A stretch of 64,000 nt of DNA from Anniella stebbinsi (GCA_029215795.1 JARDYH010000007.1:99339263-99403262); one strand, 5' to 3'. Counted from the first letter of the stretch, positions 12,081 through 23,457 are shown. Program-made: numbers and translations. Notes: generated by a model not told the origin, from the sequence alone.

Positions 12081-13827
12081 CCCTAGGATGTTGGTTGAAA
12101 CTATAGGCAAATACAAAATGAATATTAAGTGCTAATTTAAATGTATTTCTTTGCACTTCTATGGCACCTTCTATTCAAACCAGAGGTTCTTTGATGAGAG
12201 TGGAAATTGGAGTGTGTGAGTGTTTAAGCACTTTGCAAATTGGATAGCCTTGCTAGTGTGAACTGAATGGAGATTAAGAATGCCAGGTGGAAATGGTTGC
12301 TTTAAAAATTCCAAACACTTGTCAGTGATTTTATATGTAAAGTATGTCAAGAAATAGTGTTTCTCTCAAGATGATTATAAATACCATTTTTGTGCACCCT
12401 TTGGATTGTTTAAATCAGACAATCTTGTTTCCATGCCCCTCCCTGAGCTGCACCATGGTAGCAGTCAGTCATTGCCCTGTTTCCTTGGGTTGGTGGGTGG
12501 GGTGCCGATGCGGGTGTTGCTAAATTCTTTTCTCAACTTCCCTTAAATCTCCAAACAGCCTGCACTTTTATCCATGAATTGGCATTTTTATTGGCATGAA
12601 TATGTAATTGTCTTCACAGTGTGATAACATTCGAAGGGATATTAGAAGAATGGGGGTATTATGTAATCCATGCTTACTAAATGTGCATGGTAGATCTAAC
12701 TTGGAATGATGATGATTAAGTGTTGAGTCATAGCACCAGATGCATTATGGCCACCTGTACCAGAGCATGATTTCTTCAGAGAATCGTAATCTTGATTGAG
12801 AAATCTGAAGTGGCTAACTTAGTCAGAATTAGGACAGTAGGACTAACCATGAACTCTGCTTTTTGAATTGTTGTATACGTAGAAAGTTCTTCCTTGGTGG
12901 TCCATTCTCTTCTCCCCTCCCCTCCATGTAGCTTTGTCAAGCCCAAATAATATGTAGCATAGACATGTTCTTATTATGCTTGAGGTTTTGTAGTTCAGAA
13001 ACCAAAGGCATAATTTGAACTGCCCATAGAAAAGTTAGCAATTTTAATTAATTGCAATCAAAATCCCAAATGTGCTTCTCTTTTCGATATGTAATGTAGG
13101 GGACCGTAGTTGAAAACCGAGAACAGCTATGTGGCATGTTATTCCAATATTTTAATGTACTTGAAAAGTTTAACCTGCAGTGGATTGGATCCAGAGAAAC
13201 ACCAGCAGGAGGGAATGGATGGAAGGGGTCTTTCTCACTCCTTCTTTCTACCTGGCAGCTGCCGAGCCCTCCAAAAGGACTGAGAGTCATTGGGTGTGCT
13301 GTGGTGTACGGCACGAGGGGTAAAGAGAGCTCTTCAGAAATTGGGCTGAGGCCATCCTCCCTTAGGTCCTCCTAAGACCCCTCTGTGCCACAGCCTACCC
13401 CTAGAGTGATGCATTTCAGGGGTCAGTCAGGCAAGAACGGGGCAAGGAGGTCCACTTTCCATAAGTATATCTGGAATCAGACCAGTCTCTGTGGAAGTCT
13501 GAACATTCTGCCTTTTAAAAACAAAAAAACCCAAACCCCTTCATTATTAACATACACAGGTTTCTCTCTCAATATTGCTAACCTTTTTTTTGGCTTCTTT
13601 ATATTATCTGACCTTGCAAACTGAAAAACCAAATGTTCACTTTACGGAAATGATAATGTGCCTTGGCTGGGCCGTGGGCATTGTCACAGTTGTTGACTAT
13701 CGCTTACAGTTCGCCCACTTTTTCCGCCTTCCTTTTCAGTTGGTTATGCTGCATACTTTTGCCATCTAGAACTGAAAAAGATTCATTTATTATTTTGCAT
13801 TATGAGAATTGAGCCTAGATGTTGTCT

Positions 13828-13882
13828 GAGATCCTTGTGATATAGGGCGGGATACAAATGTTTAAATAAATGAATAAATGAT
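13828..13882 (+). repeat. L2-like LINE/SINE 3' tail remnant
   Basis: The wording GGGCGGGATACAAATG followed by an AAATAAATGAATAAATG tail matches the squamate L2-type 3' end seen complete at 39530-39600. Only the terminal ~50 bp survive. Confidence 0.6.
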
Positions 13883-13887
13883 GTTCA

Positions 13888-13995
13888 AATCATGAGTAGA
13901 AAATAAGGAGATTCAAAGAGGGGGAAGTGACTTGCCCAAGACCATGTGAACAGCCAGAGGCATATTAGAATCCAAGTTTGAGCGACCTTTTTCCT
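13888..13995 (+). repeat. MIR (ancient tRNA-derived core-SINE) remnant
   Basis: The sequence GGAAGTGACTTGCCCAAGAC followed by ACCATGTGAACAGCCAGAGGC and AGAATCCAAGTTTGAGC follows the MIR core and right side. It is diverged, as expected for an old amniote insertion, and lies in the USF3 3' UTR. Confidence 0.7.
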
Positions 13996-15360
13996 GCTGC
14001 AAATTCTGACCCAGATTGTTTTTTTGCAAAAGGCTGTGCTTGGTTTTAGGACTCTGGAATTCTGTTCAAATTCCCTGTAAATTGGTTGATTGTGGCTGAT
14101 GTGCAGACGAAAGGGAAATACTAGAAAAGATGGTGCTGTTTAATGACCATTGGAAAAAGAATCCATCTTCTCTTGTTCTGAGACACTTTTTATTGTACTC
14201 CCTCAGGTTTTGTGCTTAGGTCTCCCTAGCAGTTGGGAAGGAGGGTGTACATACGAAATTCTGCAAATTGGTTTCTATAATGATTTTTTGGACAATAGAT
14301 GAAAAAAATTAAGACTATTCACTCTTGCAGTATGTGTTATGCAGTATAAACCAATGGGCCATTATGTGAGTTTTCCCTGTAATAAATCTTGCTAAGGCAT
14401 TCTGGTAAACACAACCATAGATAGCTGGTAAATTGTTTCCAATGTAACTTTGTGCTGACATACATTTTGGTAATATCTATCTTGGTGTTACCTACAGTGG
14501 CAGTTGCTGTTTGAAGTGCTAGCAAAGCCTGCATTTTTGATTGTTCTATTTAGCTGAAAATTGGCAGCCCCTCTACTCAGATTCCATGAAGCACAAACTC
14601 TTTTGAAAGGGTTGGTCTGTGGGTGCAGCCATATCTTACCTCCTTATTTGAGGCAGTTGGTGCTCTTCAGTAAAGAGCAAATATACCTAGAAGTTTCTAC
14701 CTTTATGATTACACTGAACAAATTAAATGTTTGTGCCCACATTTACAAAATTGTTTGACCAATCTCCCAGCTTTCAATCTCAATCTGATTTAATGATTTG
14801 ATCAAGCTCTTATAAATTATGTGATCTTATCACACTTTCTTCCAGTCACTTAAGGAAGATATGTGAAGTATTGGAGACTGGTTAAGTTTGTAGGATCCAT
14901 GGGATACCTATTTTTGGATACATGTAGAATTGAGCTGTATTCATTTCTAGTAAACATAGGTGGAATAGTAGGTAAGTTGTATATAAATATAGAAGATTTA
15001 GGGCTGTTTGGGAGTGTGTATATCACATCTTTTGTGTTTTTATTGGGCTTAAGCAACCAGACCTTGCTCTTCTGATGGGAAGATAATCAAACCTGGGTAC
15101 CATACAGCATGATAGGCTACAGATCCCTTTGTCTCCATAACATGCTGTTGTGCCCATTTTCTTTGTGAGAATTCCCTTAAGCACGTAACAGAAAGAGTTA
15201 CACTTCCCCTCTTCTCTTAAATTAAGAAATGTATTGTCTTGATTTGATCCACATATTTTCCCCTGTGCATCCTCTAACCACTACTTATGGTTTCCCCAGA
15301 TTCTTTCAAACTTTAGTACAGAAATGTGTAATGACACTGATCAGGAACATGAATTATTAT

Positions 15361-15368
15361 TGTAAATA
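15361..15368 (+). promoter_or_regulatory. Candidate Pumilio response element
   Basis: Exact TGTAAATA in the AT-rich USF3 3' UTR; a second copy lies 57 bp downstream. Confidence 0.4.
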
Positions 15369-15417
15369 AGATTTTCTGTGTATTTTGACATCTTTTTACA
15401 AATTCATTGCATTCATA

Positions 15418-15425
15418 TGTAAATA
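15418..15425 (+). promoter_or_regulatory. Candidate Pumilio response element
   Basis: Second exact TGTAAATA in the same stretch of the USF3 3' UTR. Confidence 0.4.
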
Positions 15426-16056
15426 TTTGCAACTGATTTTGATGAAAGTTCTCAAATTTTTATTAAGTAACATTTTATTTACTGTAAACATTGTATAGAT
15501 ATGAACAAAATAGTATTTTATTTTAAAAATGTAAGTTTGTGTATTTTCATTTTCATCTAATATATACACGTTGGGATTCTTCTTCCTCAAAAAACAAACA
15601 AACAAGCCTATGATCCTGTTCTTAAATCCCAGGTGTAGAGTTGGGAGTTATAAACTTGTAATTTTAAACAATTTGAAGAATTTAAAGTCAAGAAATTCAG
15701 TTTGTAGTTTCTCACTGCTTACTTCTACCGTGTGGGTTCAAGGATAATTTAAAATTACCTAGTAAGTTGCATTCAAAAACACCTGCATGCTTACAAACAT
15801 TCCTCTTCTATTCAAATGCATGAGTGTCATCCAAAATTTGTCCATACTCCATCTCTGGCTAACATGAACCTTGGAAACCTGTAGGGGGGATGTGACCAGA
15901 AGAGGTCTGATTTGGCTTATGCTTTTTCCCTTTAGGGCTCTTCAGCATTTGTCTCTGTGAAATGAAGTAAGCATGTAGGATGTCCACATGCTTTCTTTAA
16001 ATTGGACCACATTCTGTTGATGCTTTCCATTTTTTTTACAGTCCTTTCACACAAGA

Positions 16057-16062
16057 AATAAA
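16057..16062 (+). terminator. USF3: Candidate poly(A) signal, USF3 (proximal)
   Basis: AATAAA about 5 kb after the USF3 stop. No strong downstream GU-rich element is obvious. Confidence 0.4.
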
Positions 16063-16764
16063 GAGGCTTTAAATCATAAATAACTTAAACCTCAGAAGTA
16101 CAAGATAACTACTATATAAACATGTATTTACTTCAGTTAAGTAGAACATTGATAAAATAAAAATGTATGCAGTGAATGTGAACCACTCTAAGTATGCTGG
16201 TATAATTTTACCCATGAATTGAGGGCGGGTATGTGTGTTTGAAGCTAAACAACATCTTGCCCACAGGTATCTCATGAATTCATGGCAGAGGTGCAACTTG
16301 AAACAAGGCCTTTCCAACTAACAGCATACAGTATTGGTTACCACTCACTGCACCAGCTTTCTAAAATACAGAAATACACTAGTAGTTCTCTACTAAGTTA
16401 GCAATTTAGAGGTAGCAGAGATAGTTCAAGGCTACTATCTCTTTAGACTATGAGCTGATGTTCAGGGTACTAGGCATGTGAAGGAGGTGGTATGAGCTAG
16501 GGGCGTTTGTGAAAACTTTTCTCCCCCTGGAGTTGGGTGTTGTAAGGATGGAAAGAACCCTGTCTCGACTTCTCAGGTTTCCTTTAAATAGCTGCAAGCT
16601 GATCATATCTGACACTAACAGGAAACAAGTCACTATTATGCTGAGCAGACAGGGCAGTTTGAGCTGTGTTAACAGCTGCTGTAAGAATAAAGGGGAAGGT
16701 CAAATATTTTTATTGTTGGAACTGATACACCTTTACATAATTACTACAAATAGTGACATATACT

Positions 16765-16770
16765 TTATTT
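16765..16770 (-). terminator. SIDT1: Candidate poly(A) signal, SIDT1
   Basis: TTTATT on + reads AATAAA on the minus strand, about 870 nt after the SIDT1 stop. It is the first canonical signal I see downstream of that stop. Confidence 0.5.
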
Positions 16771-16830
16771 TAGCAAAACATGGCACAAGCAAATACACAG
16801 CCCCTGCTACACATAATTTTGTGTTTAAAT

Positions 16831-16836
16831 AATAAA
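16831..16836 (+). terminator. USF3: Candidate poly(A) signal, USF3 (distal)
   Basis: AATAAA within AAATAATAAAGC on the plus strand. If used, the USF3 and SIDT1 transcripts overlap by about 100 nt. Confidence 0.4.
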
Positions 16837-17641
16837 GCAATTTGGTAAACCTACAGAGGCATCTTCCTTCAACCTTTTTTCGCCATCTTATCAAGTTCAC
16901 TGCAAATGTCCAAAAAGATTCGTGAACAGTCACTAGCAGCAATATCCAAGAGAGAAGGGTAACTGATAAGGACAAGTGACCATGAAGCATTATAACACAG
17001 TACATTATAACACCACACTGTGGTTTGGTAAGAACCAAAATTAATCTCTTCAATTAAAAGGAGTTGTAATGAAAAAAATGTTTTGGGAGTCATTACATGA
17101 AGACAACGTGAGAAGAGAATGTATGTTACTGGCTTGATGGAAGTACTTTCTGGGGTTTGTGCTATCCAAGTTGCCCAAAGTTAAATACGTCAGGCTGTAG
17201 AGGGGGAGCCTGTATTCCCATTGTGAGAATCTTTTTCAGTACAAAAAAAGCAGGTTCTTGTCATCCCATCTTCAGGTGTTTTATACAGAGACAGATTGGA
17301 TGCTCCAATGTAAACTAATGTTGATAAATCAAGCAGTGGAGCACATCTGGCAAAAAAAAAAATCACTTATAATGTGCATCTGGAAGAAGTATCACAAACA
17401 ACAAAATAATATGTTGGGAATATTTTTTTAAAATCCCTTGTAAGGGCCCTGGAAAACAGCTAAACAAGATCTGCAAAAACCCAGGATTTCATTTCTACTA
17501 GCAGTCTGAGCCAGATAATGACAAAGAGGAGCCTCATTTCCCATATGCCAGTTGTTTAAATGTTTCTTCTCAACATGTACTTGGTGCTATTCTGGCCGAC
17601 AACACTGTGTTTCAAATAAGCCATATCAAGAATATTCTTGC

Positions 17642-17704
17642 TCAGAAGACGGGTATCTTGTCTCTCCGCACAGAATCCAAGTCGTCATCCAGAGTGAGCA
17701 GAAC
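17642..17704 (-). CDS. SIDT1: SIDT1, last coding exon (C-terminus and stop)
   Basis: Reading on the minus strand from the acceptor TTGCTTGTTGTAG, 21 codons encode VLLTLDDDLDSVRRDKIPVF and the stop at 17644-17642. This is the invariant SID1-family C-terminus: the end of the last membrane helix and a short acidic/basic cytosolic tail. The exon starts at phase 0 and joins ...LFFSFL of the preceding exon. It is too short to be noticed as an open frame by itself. The preceding intron is 10.2 kb. Confidence 0.96.
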   Translation of the reverse strand, partial: VLLTLDDDLDSVRRDKIPVF

Positions 17705-18078
17705 CTACAACAAGCAAGGTAAAGGCTGTGGTCATACCTTTAACCCTTCTCAACTTTTCCTTCCTTGGCCAACAAACAGAAGAGCATGGAGGAAGGGGTT
17801 AACTCCTCCAGTAGAGGCAGATCCAACAAATCTGATGTCCCAGTTAAACATGTGCAGCCTCCCAGTTTCGGAGTAGTATGACTTCCCTGACTTTCACCCT
17901 ACACATAGTATTTGTTTCAGGGAGTACTTCTGGGGGCAAATAGTAGGCAGGAAACAGGAAGGAGGAAAAAAGTTAAACCTCTCCTCAGTCCTGATACAAA
18001 CCAGGGGCTTCTGAAGCTAGTATGTGCTTACCATAACATGTAGCTAGACATTCACTCAGCCAAATGTTTTCTTCTAAC

Positions 18079-18208
18079 CAGGACGGGCAACATGCGGCCC
18101 TCCTGGTGTTTTGGCCTACAACTCCCATCATCCCTCACCATTGGCTATGCTGGCTAGGGGTAATGGGAGAGGTAGTCTAAAATATCTAGAGGGCCACAAG
18201 TTTCCCAC
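18079..18208. mobile_element. hAT-like MITE, diverged second copy
   Basis: The centre CTACAACTCCCATCATCCCTC and the closing GAGGGCCACAAGTTTCCCACT match the same MITE family as 11945-12080, with more changes. The TSD is unclear. Confidence 0.6.
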
Positions 18209-18669
18209 TGCTTTTACTCTCACATTAATTCTCCTACCCTGGGAGGCTGGATAGAAATCTAACAGCTAGTAAATAATGATGTTTCCCTTGATAAAGAGCT
18301 TCCTCAGAACTGTATCTATTGTGCAGTTATCCCCCGTTCTCTTTTATTCTTGGATTTTCTACAGCTCTTATTGGTCCTGTTTGTGGCCCAAGATCATCCA
18401 GGCAAGTAACCTGCCCCAGTGCCACCTCAGGGTAGGTGGAAGCGCTAAGTGGGGACCCTTCACCTGTCCTTAATTGTGCCCATACTGCTTCCTTGCCCCT
18501 GGTAATCAAAGAGGAGCCTCTCTCCAGCAGGCACTGCTCCTAGCCAAGGAGGAAAAGTGGAAGTGGTACCTCTAAATCAGATAATCCTCTTCAAGTATTC
18601 CATGGGCTGTGGCAAATGATGCAAAACCAAGCACACCTGTTTCAACAATTTCCAGAGAGCGAGCTGTGT

Positions 18670-18700
18670 CACAGTAAGAAAAAGAAATTTTCTTACTGTG
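18670..18700. repeat. Perfect 13-bp hairpin
   Basis: CACAGTAAGAAAA at 18670-18682 and its exact complement TTTTCTTACTGTG at 18688-18700, with a 5-nt loop. It lies in the terminal region of the DIRS element. Confidence 0.85.
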
Positions 18701-19187
18701 AATATTTGTTCTCAGAGCTCCAGAGAGAGCATTCCTTTACTTTGGGATGGCCCTTCCCCCTGGACCATGTAGACAGAGTCAATCTGTTGCTTCTTCAGGG
18801 GGAGGAGCCACCCTGTCCTCCCACACTGGACTGGTAGAGCAGAGGAAAACCCCTCAACCTCCCAACTAAAGGGAGAAAAAGTAAGCCTGTGCTCTCAGCA
18901 TAAAAATATGAACATGATCAACTTGAAAACAAGTTTAAAAACCGACACAGTAAATATTCTGGGCAGTAATAGGAAATAGTCCAGGAATACCTGCCTACCT
19001 TCCTACATGTACAGTAGTGGCAGAAACCATAACCACCCCAACCTGTTCCTACTTAACAGAATAACACGCTGGGCCCCTAGCAGGGTGGGCAGAATGCCCT
19101 CTTGTGGAGCTCTGAGAACAAAAATTCATGGTAAGAAAATGACTGTTTTCTCCAGAGCTCCACAGAGGGCATCCCTTCACTTTGGGC
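18692..19187. repeat. Inverted and direct repeats at the DIRS 3' end
   Basis: Arm 18692-18730 is an inverted copy of 19096-19135. It also recurs as a direct copy at 19151-19187, sharing the core CAGAGCTCC and CACTTTGGG-type ends. 19096-19170 folds on itself with a stem of about 20 bp. Such internally complementary termini are a hallmark of DIRS elements. Confidence 0.7.
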
Positions 19188-19189
19188 TG

Positions 19190-20107
19190 CAACAAAGCAG
19201 AACATCAGCTGGGCGGATAAGGGACCAGCATTCAATGCACCACTTTGCCCCCAAAAGCAGCATCTGCCAAAAAAGCAGTGTCATTCTTGGAATGCTTAAC
19301 AAACGTGTGAACTGATGCCTACATGGCTGCCTTGCATATGTTCAGGATGGGAAAATCTCCCTTAAAAGTGGTAGACACTGATGTCCCCCAGGCGGGTCCT
19401 TCCCTAAAGTTCGATAGGCCAGCATTCTTTCAGCCATCTAGAACTGGAAGACTTTGCTACCTTAGCCCCCAATGTCTTGTAGTCAAAGGAAACAATGAGC
19501 TAGAAACCCTGTGAACAGCAGTCCTACCTAAACAGATCCTTAAGACCCTTCTCAGATCTAATTTATGCCAACTCTCTTTGGATTTGCCAGCTTAAGATAG
19601 AATGATGGAAGAGACATTTCCTGGGATCTATGGAAAGCAGAATTAATTTTAGGGATAAAGGAAGTATCTGTACGAAGTACCACCTTACCATGAAAAATGC
19701 GTAATTGTGGATCAGCCAAGAGGGCTCCTAAATCTGAAACTCTTCTTGCTGAAGCTATATCCATTAAAAAGACTGTTTTAAGACTTAGCAATTTTAAGGA
19801 CCATGTGGCCATGGTTTCAAATGGACTACCTGTCAGTGCTGTAAAAATCTAATTCAGGTTCCAGGTAGGAAAGCAATGTACAACTGGGGGATTAAGAAGA
19901 GCAACTCCTTTGAAGAAACTTTTGAGATGTGGGTGAGCATGCTGCTAAGCTCGGCTGCTTGCCACTTGTACTGGTACGCAGACCCTTATCCAGCCTCCCC
20001 TGGAGAAAACCCAGCACATCTTGTACACCCCCAGGAGCCGGAGACCTATCATTCTTCTGACACCAAACCCAAAGAGCCTTCCAAGTGGTAATATAGGCAC
20101 TATTCAT
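19190..20107 (-). pseudogene. DIRS tyrosine recombinase (broken)
   Basis: The N-terminal core-binding part reads TWKALWVWCQKN...VLGFLQGRLDKGL (20107-19892). The catalytic part reads SLKTVFLMDIASARRVSDLGAL, which carries the first conserved Arg of the tyrosine recombinase box, then PSFYLKLANP (19812-19558). Further fragments AYRTLGKDPPGG, FTRLLSIPRM and AAFGGKVVH follow in shifted frames. This enzyme integrates circular DNA in place of a DDE integrase. Several stops and frameshifts make it nonfunctional. Confidence 0.75.
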
Positions 20108-20589
20108 GAAACTTTGTCTGGATGACAGAAGGATCTTCAGAACAGACCCCTGCTACCCCAGGTTCAAGAACCACTGCCATTCAGCCTCCAGGCTGTTAGT
20201 CAGAAGAGGTCTTGATGCGAGTGCTGCCCAGGATCCTGGAGAAGCAGATCCTTCCCTCTTGGCAGTCGCCACAGATCCTGGATCAACATGCTTATCAGTT
20301 CTGGAAACCATGGATGCTTGGGCCAATAAGGAGTCACCAGGATGACTTCTGCTGAGGTTCTCCAAATTTTGCATATCACCTTGGGAAGAAGTGCTATTGG
20401 TGCTGCATGATGTGGGGACCTTGAAAAGAAGGTGGCAACCTGTGCATTGTGTGGTGTGGCAAACAAATCCAATGGTTTTCCAAGCCTTCTGGTCAGGATC
20501 TGAAAGATTTGAGGGTTGAGAGCCTTGAGAGACATCCGACTCAATCAATCTGCCATAAAATTGGACATTCCTGCTAGATGTTCCGCCTC

Positions 20590-20843
20590 TGCCCATATTA
20601 GGAGTTTCTGGGCCAAGCTGTTAAACAATGAAGATTTCATCCCTCTTTGTCAATATAGGCTTTTGCTGTGGTATTGTATGTCCTGACCAAGACATGGAAT
20701 GCCAGAAGTCCTAGGGAAAAGGCCTGAACTTCCAGCCAATTGATGGTGCAATGCTTTTCCTTGTTCGACCAGATCCTCGGTGTGACTTCATTCCCCAGGT
20801 GAGGCCTCCATCTACATGGACTGGCATCTGTGGTACTTTCCAA
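20590..20843 (-). pseudogene. DIRS RNase H remnant
   Basis: The minus frame reads ESTTDASPCRWRPHLGNEV...HCTINWLEVQAFSLGL...YIDKEG. This follows the DIRS RNase H pattern (TDAS, an E in the LE/EVQA helix, then YIDKEG). It lies directly downstream of RT. Confidence 0.75.
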
Positions 20844-21031
20844 ACTGGAACCTTCAGGGAGACACCTTTCTCTAACCTTAGTGGCTCCATCCTAACTTGT
20901 GAAGGTACCCAGACCCACGTGTGAGATACTGGTTCTAGAATAGGGGAGAATACGGCATTGAAGTGGTCACGTACTTAGCCTTACCCAGGACATCAGTTCC
21001 TGACAAGACACCAGCAGGCCCAGGAGTTTGG

Positions 21032-21841
21032 CTAAGTCTGTGAGGTTTGTCCATCATGGCTGACAAGCAATTTTGGATCTTCAGGTCTCTCCTCTGACAA
21101 AAACATCCTGAACTTCTTTGTGTCTAGCAGGACCCCTAAATGAGTCAACAGCTGGTTGGGACTCAGATGACTTTTCCCCATATTGACCACAAAGTTGTAC
21201 TGATGTAGGCATGACACCGTGGTCTGTACGTTCATCAGGCCCTTGTTTCCCAAAGGAGACTGGATCAAGATGTTGTCCAGATAAGGGTGGATCAATACCT
21301 CTTGGATTCTGAGGTGAGAGCTATCAACATCTTGGTGAATACTCTTGGCACAAATGCCAGACCAAAAAGCAGTGCTCGATACTGGAAATGGTGATCATAA
21401 CAAACTTCAAGAATTGACAATGGGAGTCCTTATTGGAATGTGCAGATATACCACTGACAAGTCTATGGAAGTGAAGAACTCTGCTTGTTCCATTGCTTCC
21501 ACAACTGATCAGAGCGTTTCCATTTTAAAGTGTTTCTTGGGGATATGCTTGTTGAGCCATTTTAAATCCAGTATTACCCTTATGTCCCTGTTTTTCTGGG
21601 AACTAAGAAAAAATGGAGTTGAAAAAATGGAGTTCTGAGGAACTGGCTCTATTGACTTGATGGCTAGGATATATTCTATGGCTCTCAATAATTTCTTACG
21701 CTTTATCCAGGTCTTTACCTCGGGAGAAGGAATGAACTTGTCCCTGGGCTGAGAAGAGAATTCCAGGGCATAGCCCTGAGCTAAGGTCTCCCTGCCCTGT
21801 CTGCCTGACATGGTAGTGATCCACATTAAGGCAAAATTCAT
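21032..21841 (-). pseudogene. DIRS reverse transcriptase (broken)
   Basis: The finger region at 21841-21509 reads GYALEFSSQPRDKF...PFFLSSQKNRDIRVILDLKWLNK. The palm end at 21295-21032 reads HPYLDNILIQSPLGNKGL...SHLSPNQLLTHLGVLLDTKKF. The catalytic YLDD box is YLDN here, a lost Asp. The middle of the palm is shifted in frame. Confidence 0.8.
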
Positions 21842-21983
21842 CAGCTGACCCCCCTATGTGCTGAATAGGAAGACTGATGTTTCTTCTCATCATTCCCAGT
21901 GCACACCCAGACTGTCAGTGGAGGAAGAATAGCTGGAGGAGTGACTTTTCTCTGGGGATCTAGATGAACAGTTCCATTTATTC

Positions 21984-22600
21984 TATGGCTGTGCACTGCC
22001 TTGGCCCAAATCTGAGCCAAGGTGAGGCAGCCTGAATCCGAGGTGGTACTGGGTCGGCCCAAAGCCAAAACAGATCGCCACCGAAGCCTGGGGTGCCTCG
22101 GGCTGTGCTGGGCCAGTCTCCTTGCCCAGCAAGGCCAGCCATGAGTCCAGGTCACCTCCCATTTCCCACCGCTGCTGGGACTTACCTGCAAGCACATCCT
22201 CTTCTGAGCTGAGCCACAATTTAAAGGAAGACTGCAGGGGCTATTTTGAATAGCTCTATGGCTGCAAACTACAGAGGCTGTAAAAGGCCATTTCTGGTAA
22301 CTTGCAGCCATAGAACTATTCAAAATAGAGAGCCCCCCTGCGATCTTCCTTTAAATCACAGCTCGGCTCTGAGGAGGACGAAAGTGAAAGTAAGTCCTGG
22401 TGGCAGTTCCAGGTTTGGGGGCAGGAAGGGAAGGAGCAGACAGGCAGGGAGTGTGGTCACCACCCAGGAACCCTGCAAAGGCCAAACTGCCTGGGTGGGG
22501 GCGAATCTCACTTCGGCTTCAGTTCCAAGGCAAATTGAGTCCATTTCTGAGGCCCTGAGACAGCCCCCAAGGCAAATCTGGGGGCTGTGCACAAGCCCTA
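21984..22600. mobile_element. hAT-type foldback MITE, 617 bp, perfect 8-bp TSD
   Basis: Flanked on both sides by ATTTATTC (21976-21983 and 22601-22608). Each arm of about 300 bp is an imperfect inverted copy of the other: the arms meet near 22280, where CTATGGCTGCAA... is mirrored, and the tips read TATGGCTGTGCAC and TAGGGCTTGTGCAC. Translating both strands from the centre gives parallel peptides beginning MNSSMAA, which exposes the palindrome. The insert splits the DIRS element. Confidence 0.85.
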
Positions 22601-22608
22601 ATTTATTC

Positions 22609-23400
22609 TTGAAACTACTGAGGAACAGGTTCTCTGTGTGGTCTTGTTTCCTCAAAAGGGAGGCTTACGGTCCTCCTTTTTATTGGTTGGCAAGATCTTT
22701 TTCTTGTCCTACATTTCAATCAACACTGCCTCCAGAAGACTGCTCAAAAGTTTTGTTCCTTCAAAGGCAGAATCAGCAAGCCTGGATTGTAAACCAAGGG
22801 CTGCATCGCAATGTGTAGCCAAATGTTCCTTCTGGCCAGGGAATTGCAAGGAGAGCAGCTGTATATGACATTTTCTTGAGACTGTCCTTTAAAGGTTTTG
22901 GCGTGGACTCTGCCCCTGCCATATCCTCTGTCCATAGATAAACTCTCTGGAGAAAAAGGAATCGGTAGCTGATGCCCTGAAAGCTGCAGCAGAGGATTCG
23001 AAGTCCCTGCATCGTGCTGCTTCCACACATGTTTATCCGATGGATCTTTAGGCCCTCCCTCCCTCCCTCCCCCCCCCCCATCAGTGGGAATGGCCTCAGA
23101 GGAAGTGAGTGCTGCAACTGGCGCATCTACCACAGGAACCTTTGGAAAATCCAGAGTGTTGCTCGGGAGCATAGTTTATTTGCCAGTTTATGGGCTGACT
23201 TGGGTTGGGAGGGGTTAGCCCACTCTGCTTTCCAGGCCTCCTTGAAGGAGTGGGGTATGGGGGCTGCCCTAGGCTTTGTAGGGAAGGCAGACGTATCCCC
23301 TTTTGGCACTGAGGCACCTGGAGTCTCAGATAGAGGCCTTGATCAGCAGTGCTGGGAACAGTTCTGGATTAAAGAGTCTGCTCTTTGAATTGGGAGGCTT
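22609..23400 (-). pseudogene. DIRS gag-like region
   Basis: Minus-strand frames at 23172-22744 read LDFPKVPVVDAPVAALTSSEAIPTDGG and KDPSDKHVWKQHDAGTS, with LSMDRGY/WTEDMAG and SLKKMSYTAALLA in overlapping frames. These are blocks of the DIRS gag-like protein. The run of purines around 23060 has shifted the frame. Confidence 0.65.
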
Positions 23401-23457
23401 GAGCTCCTCCTCACAGAGCTGCCCTTCCTCTTTGCCACTGTTTTCTGAGTCTGTTAC

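Larger units (their letters stand above)
11045..16850 (+). other. USF3: Probable long USF3 3' UTR
   Basis: Downstream of the USF3 stop there is about 5.8 kb with no gene and no internal LINE ORF, in contrast to the repeat-packed introns. It is AT-rich and carries AATAAA signals at 16057-16062 and 16831-16836 and two Pumilio-type TGTAAATA sites. A 3' UTR of several kb would fit the long mammalian USF3 transcript. The exact cleavage site is not determinable here. Short open frames in it are chance. Confidence 0.6.
16745..17641 (-). other. SIDT1: SIDT1 3' UTR (inferred)
   Basis: Non-coding stretch from the SIDT1 stop codon to just beyond the minus-strand AATAAA. No known repeat is evident. The long minus frame at 16733-17053 has no family resemblance and is taken as chance. 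Confidence 0.5.
18600..23440 (-). mobile_element. Nearly complete DIRS-like tyrosine-recombinase retrotransposon
   Basis: On the minus strand the order gag (about 23400-22609), RT (21841-21032), RNase H (20843-20590) and tyrosine recombinase (20107-19190), followed by a terminal region with inverted repeats (19170-18670), is that of DIRS elements. All coding parts contain stops or frameshifts, so it is a dead copy. A 617-bp hAT foldback MITE sits between gag and RT. The element lies antisense to USF3 and sense to SIDT1, in the last SIDT1 intron. Exact ends were not resolved. Confidence 0.8.

Noticed and set aside
16733..17053. Minus-strand frame of 106 codons with hydrophobic runs
   Set aside because: It lies in the SIDT1 3' UTR, with no family resemblance and a poly(A) signal inside its span.
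21841..22818. Mirror-image frames starting MNSSMAA on both strands
   Set aside because: They are the two arms of one palindromic MITE, not duplicated genes.
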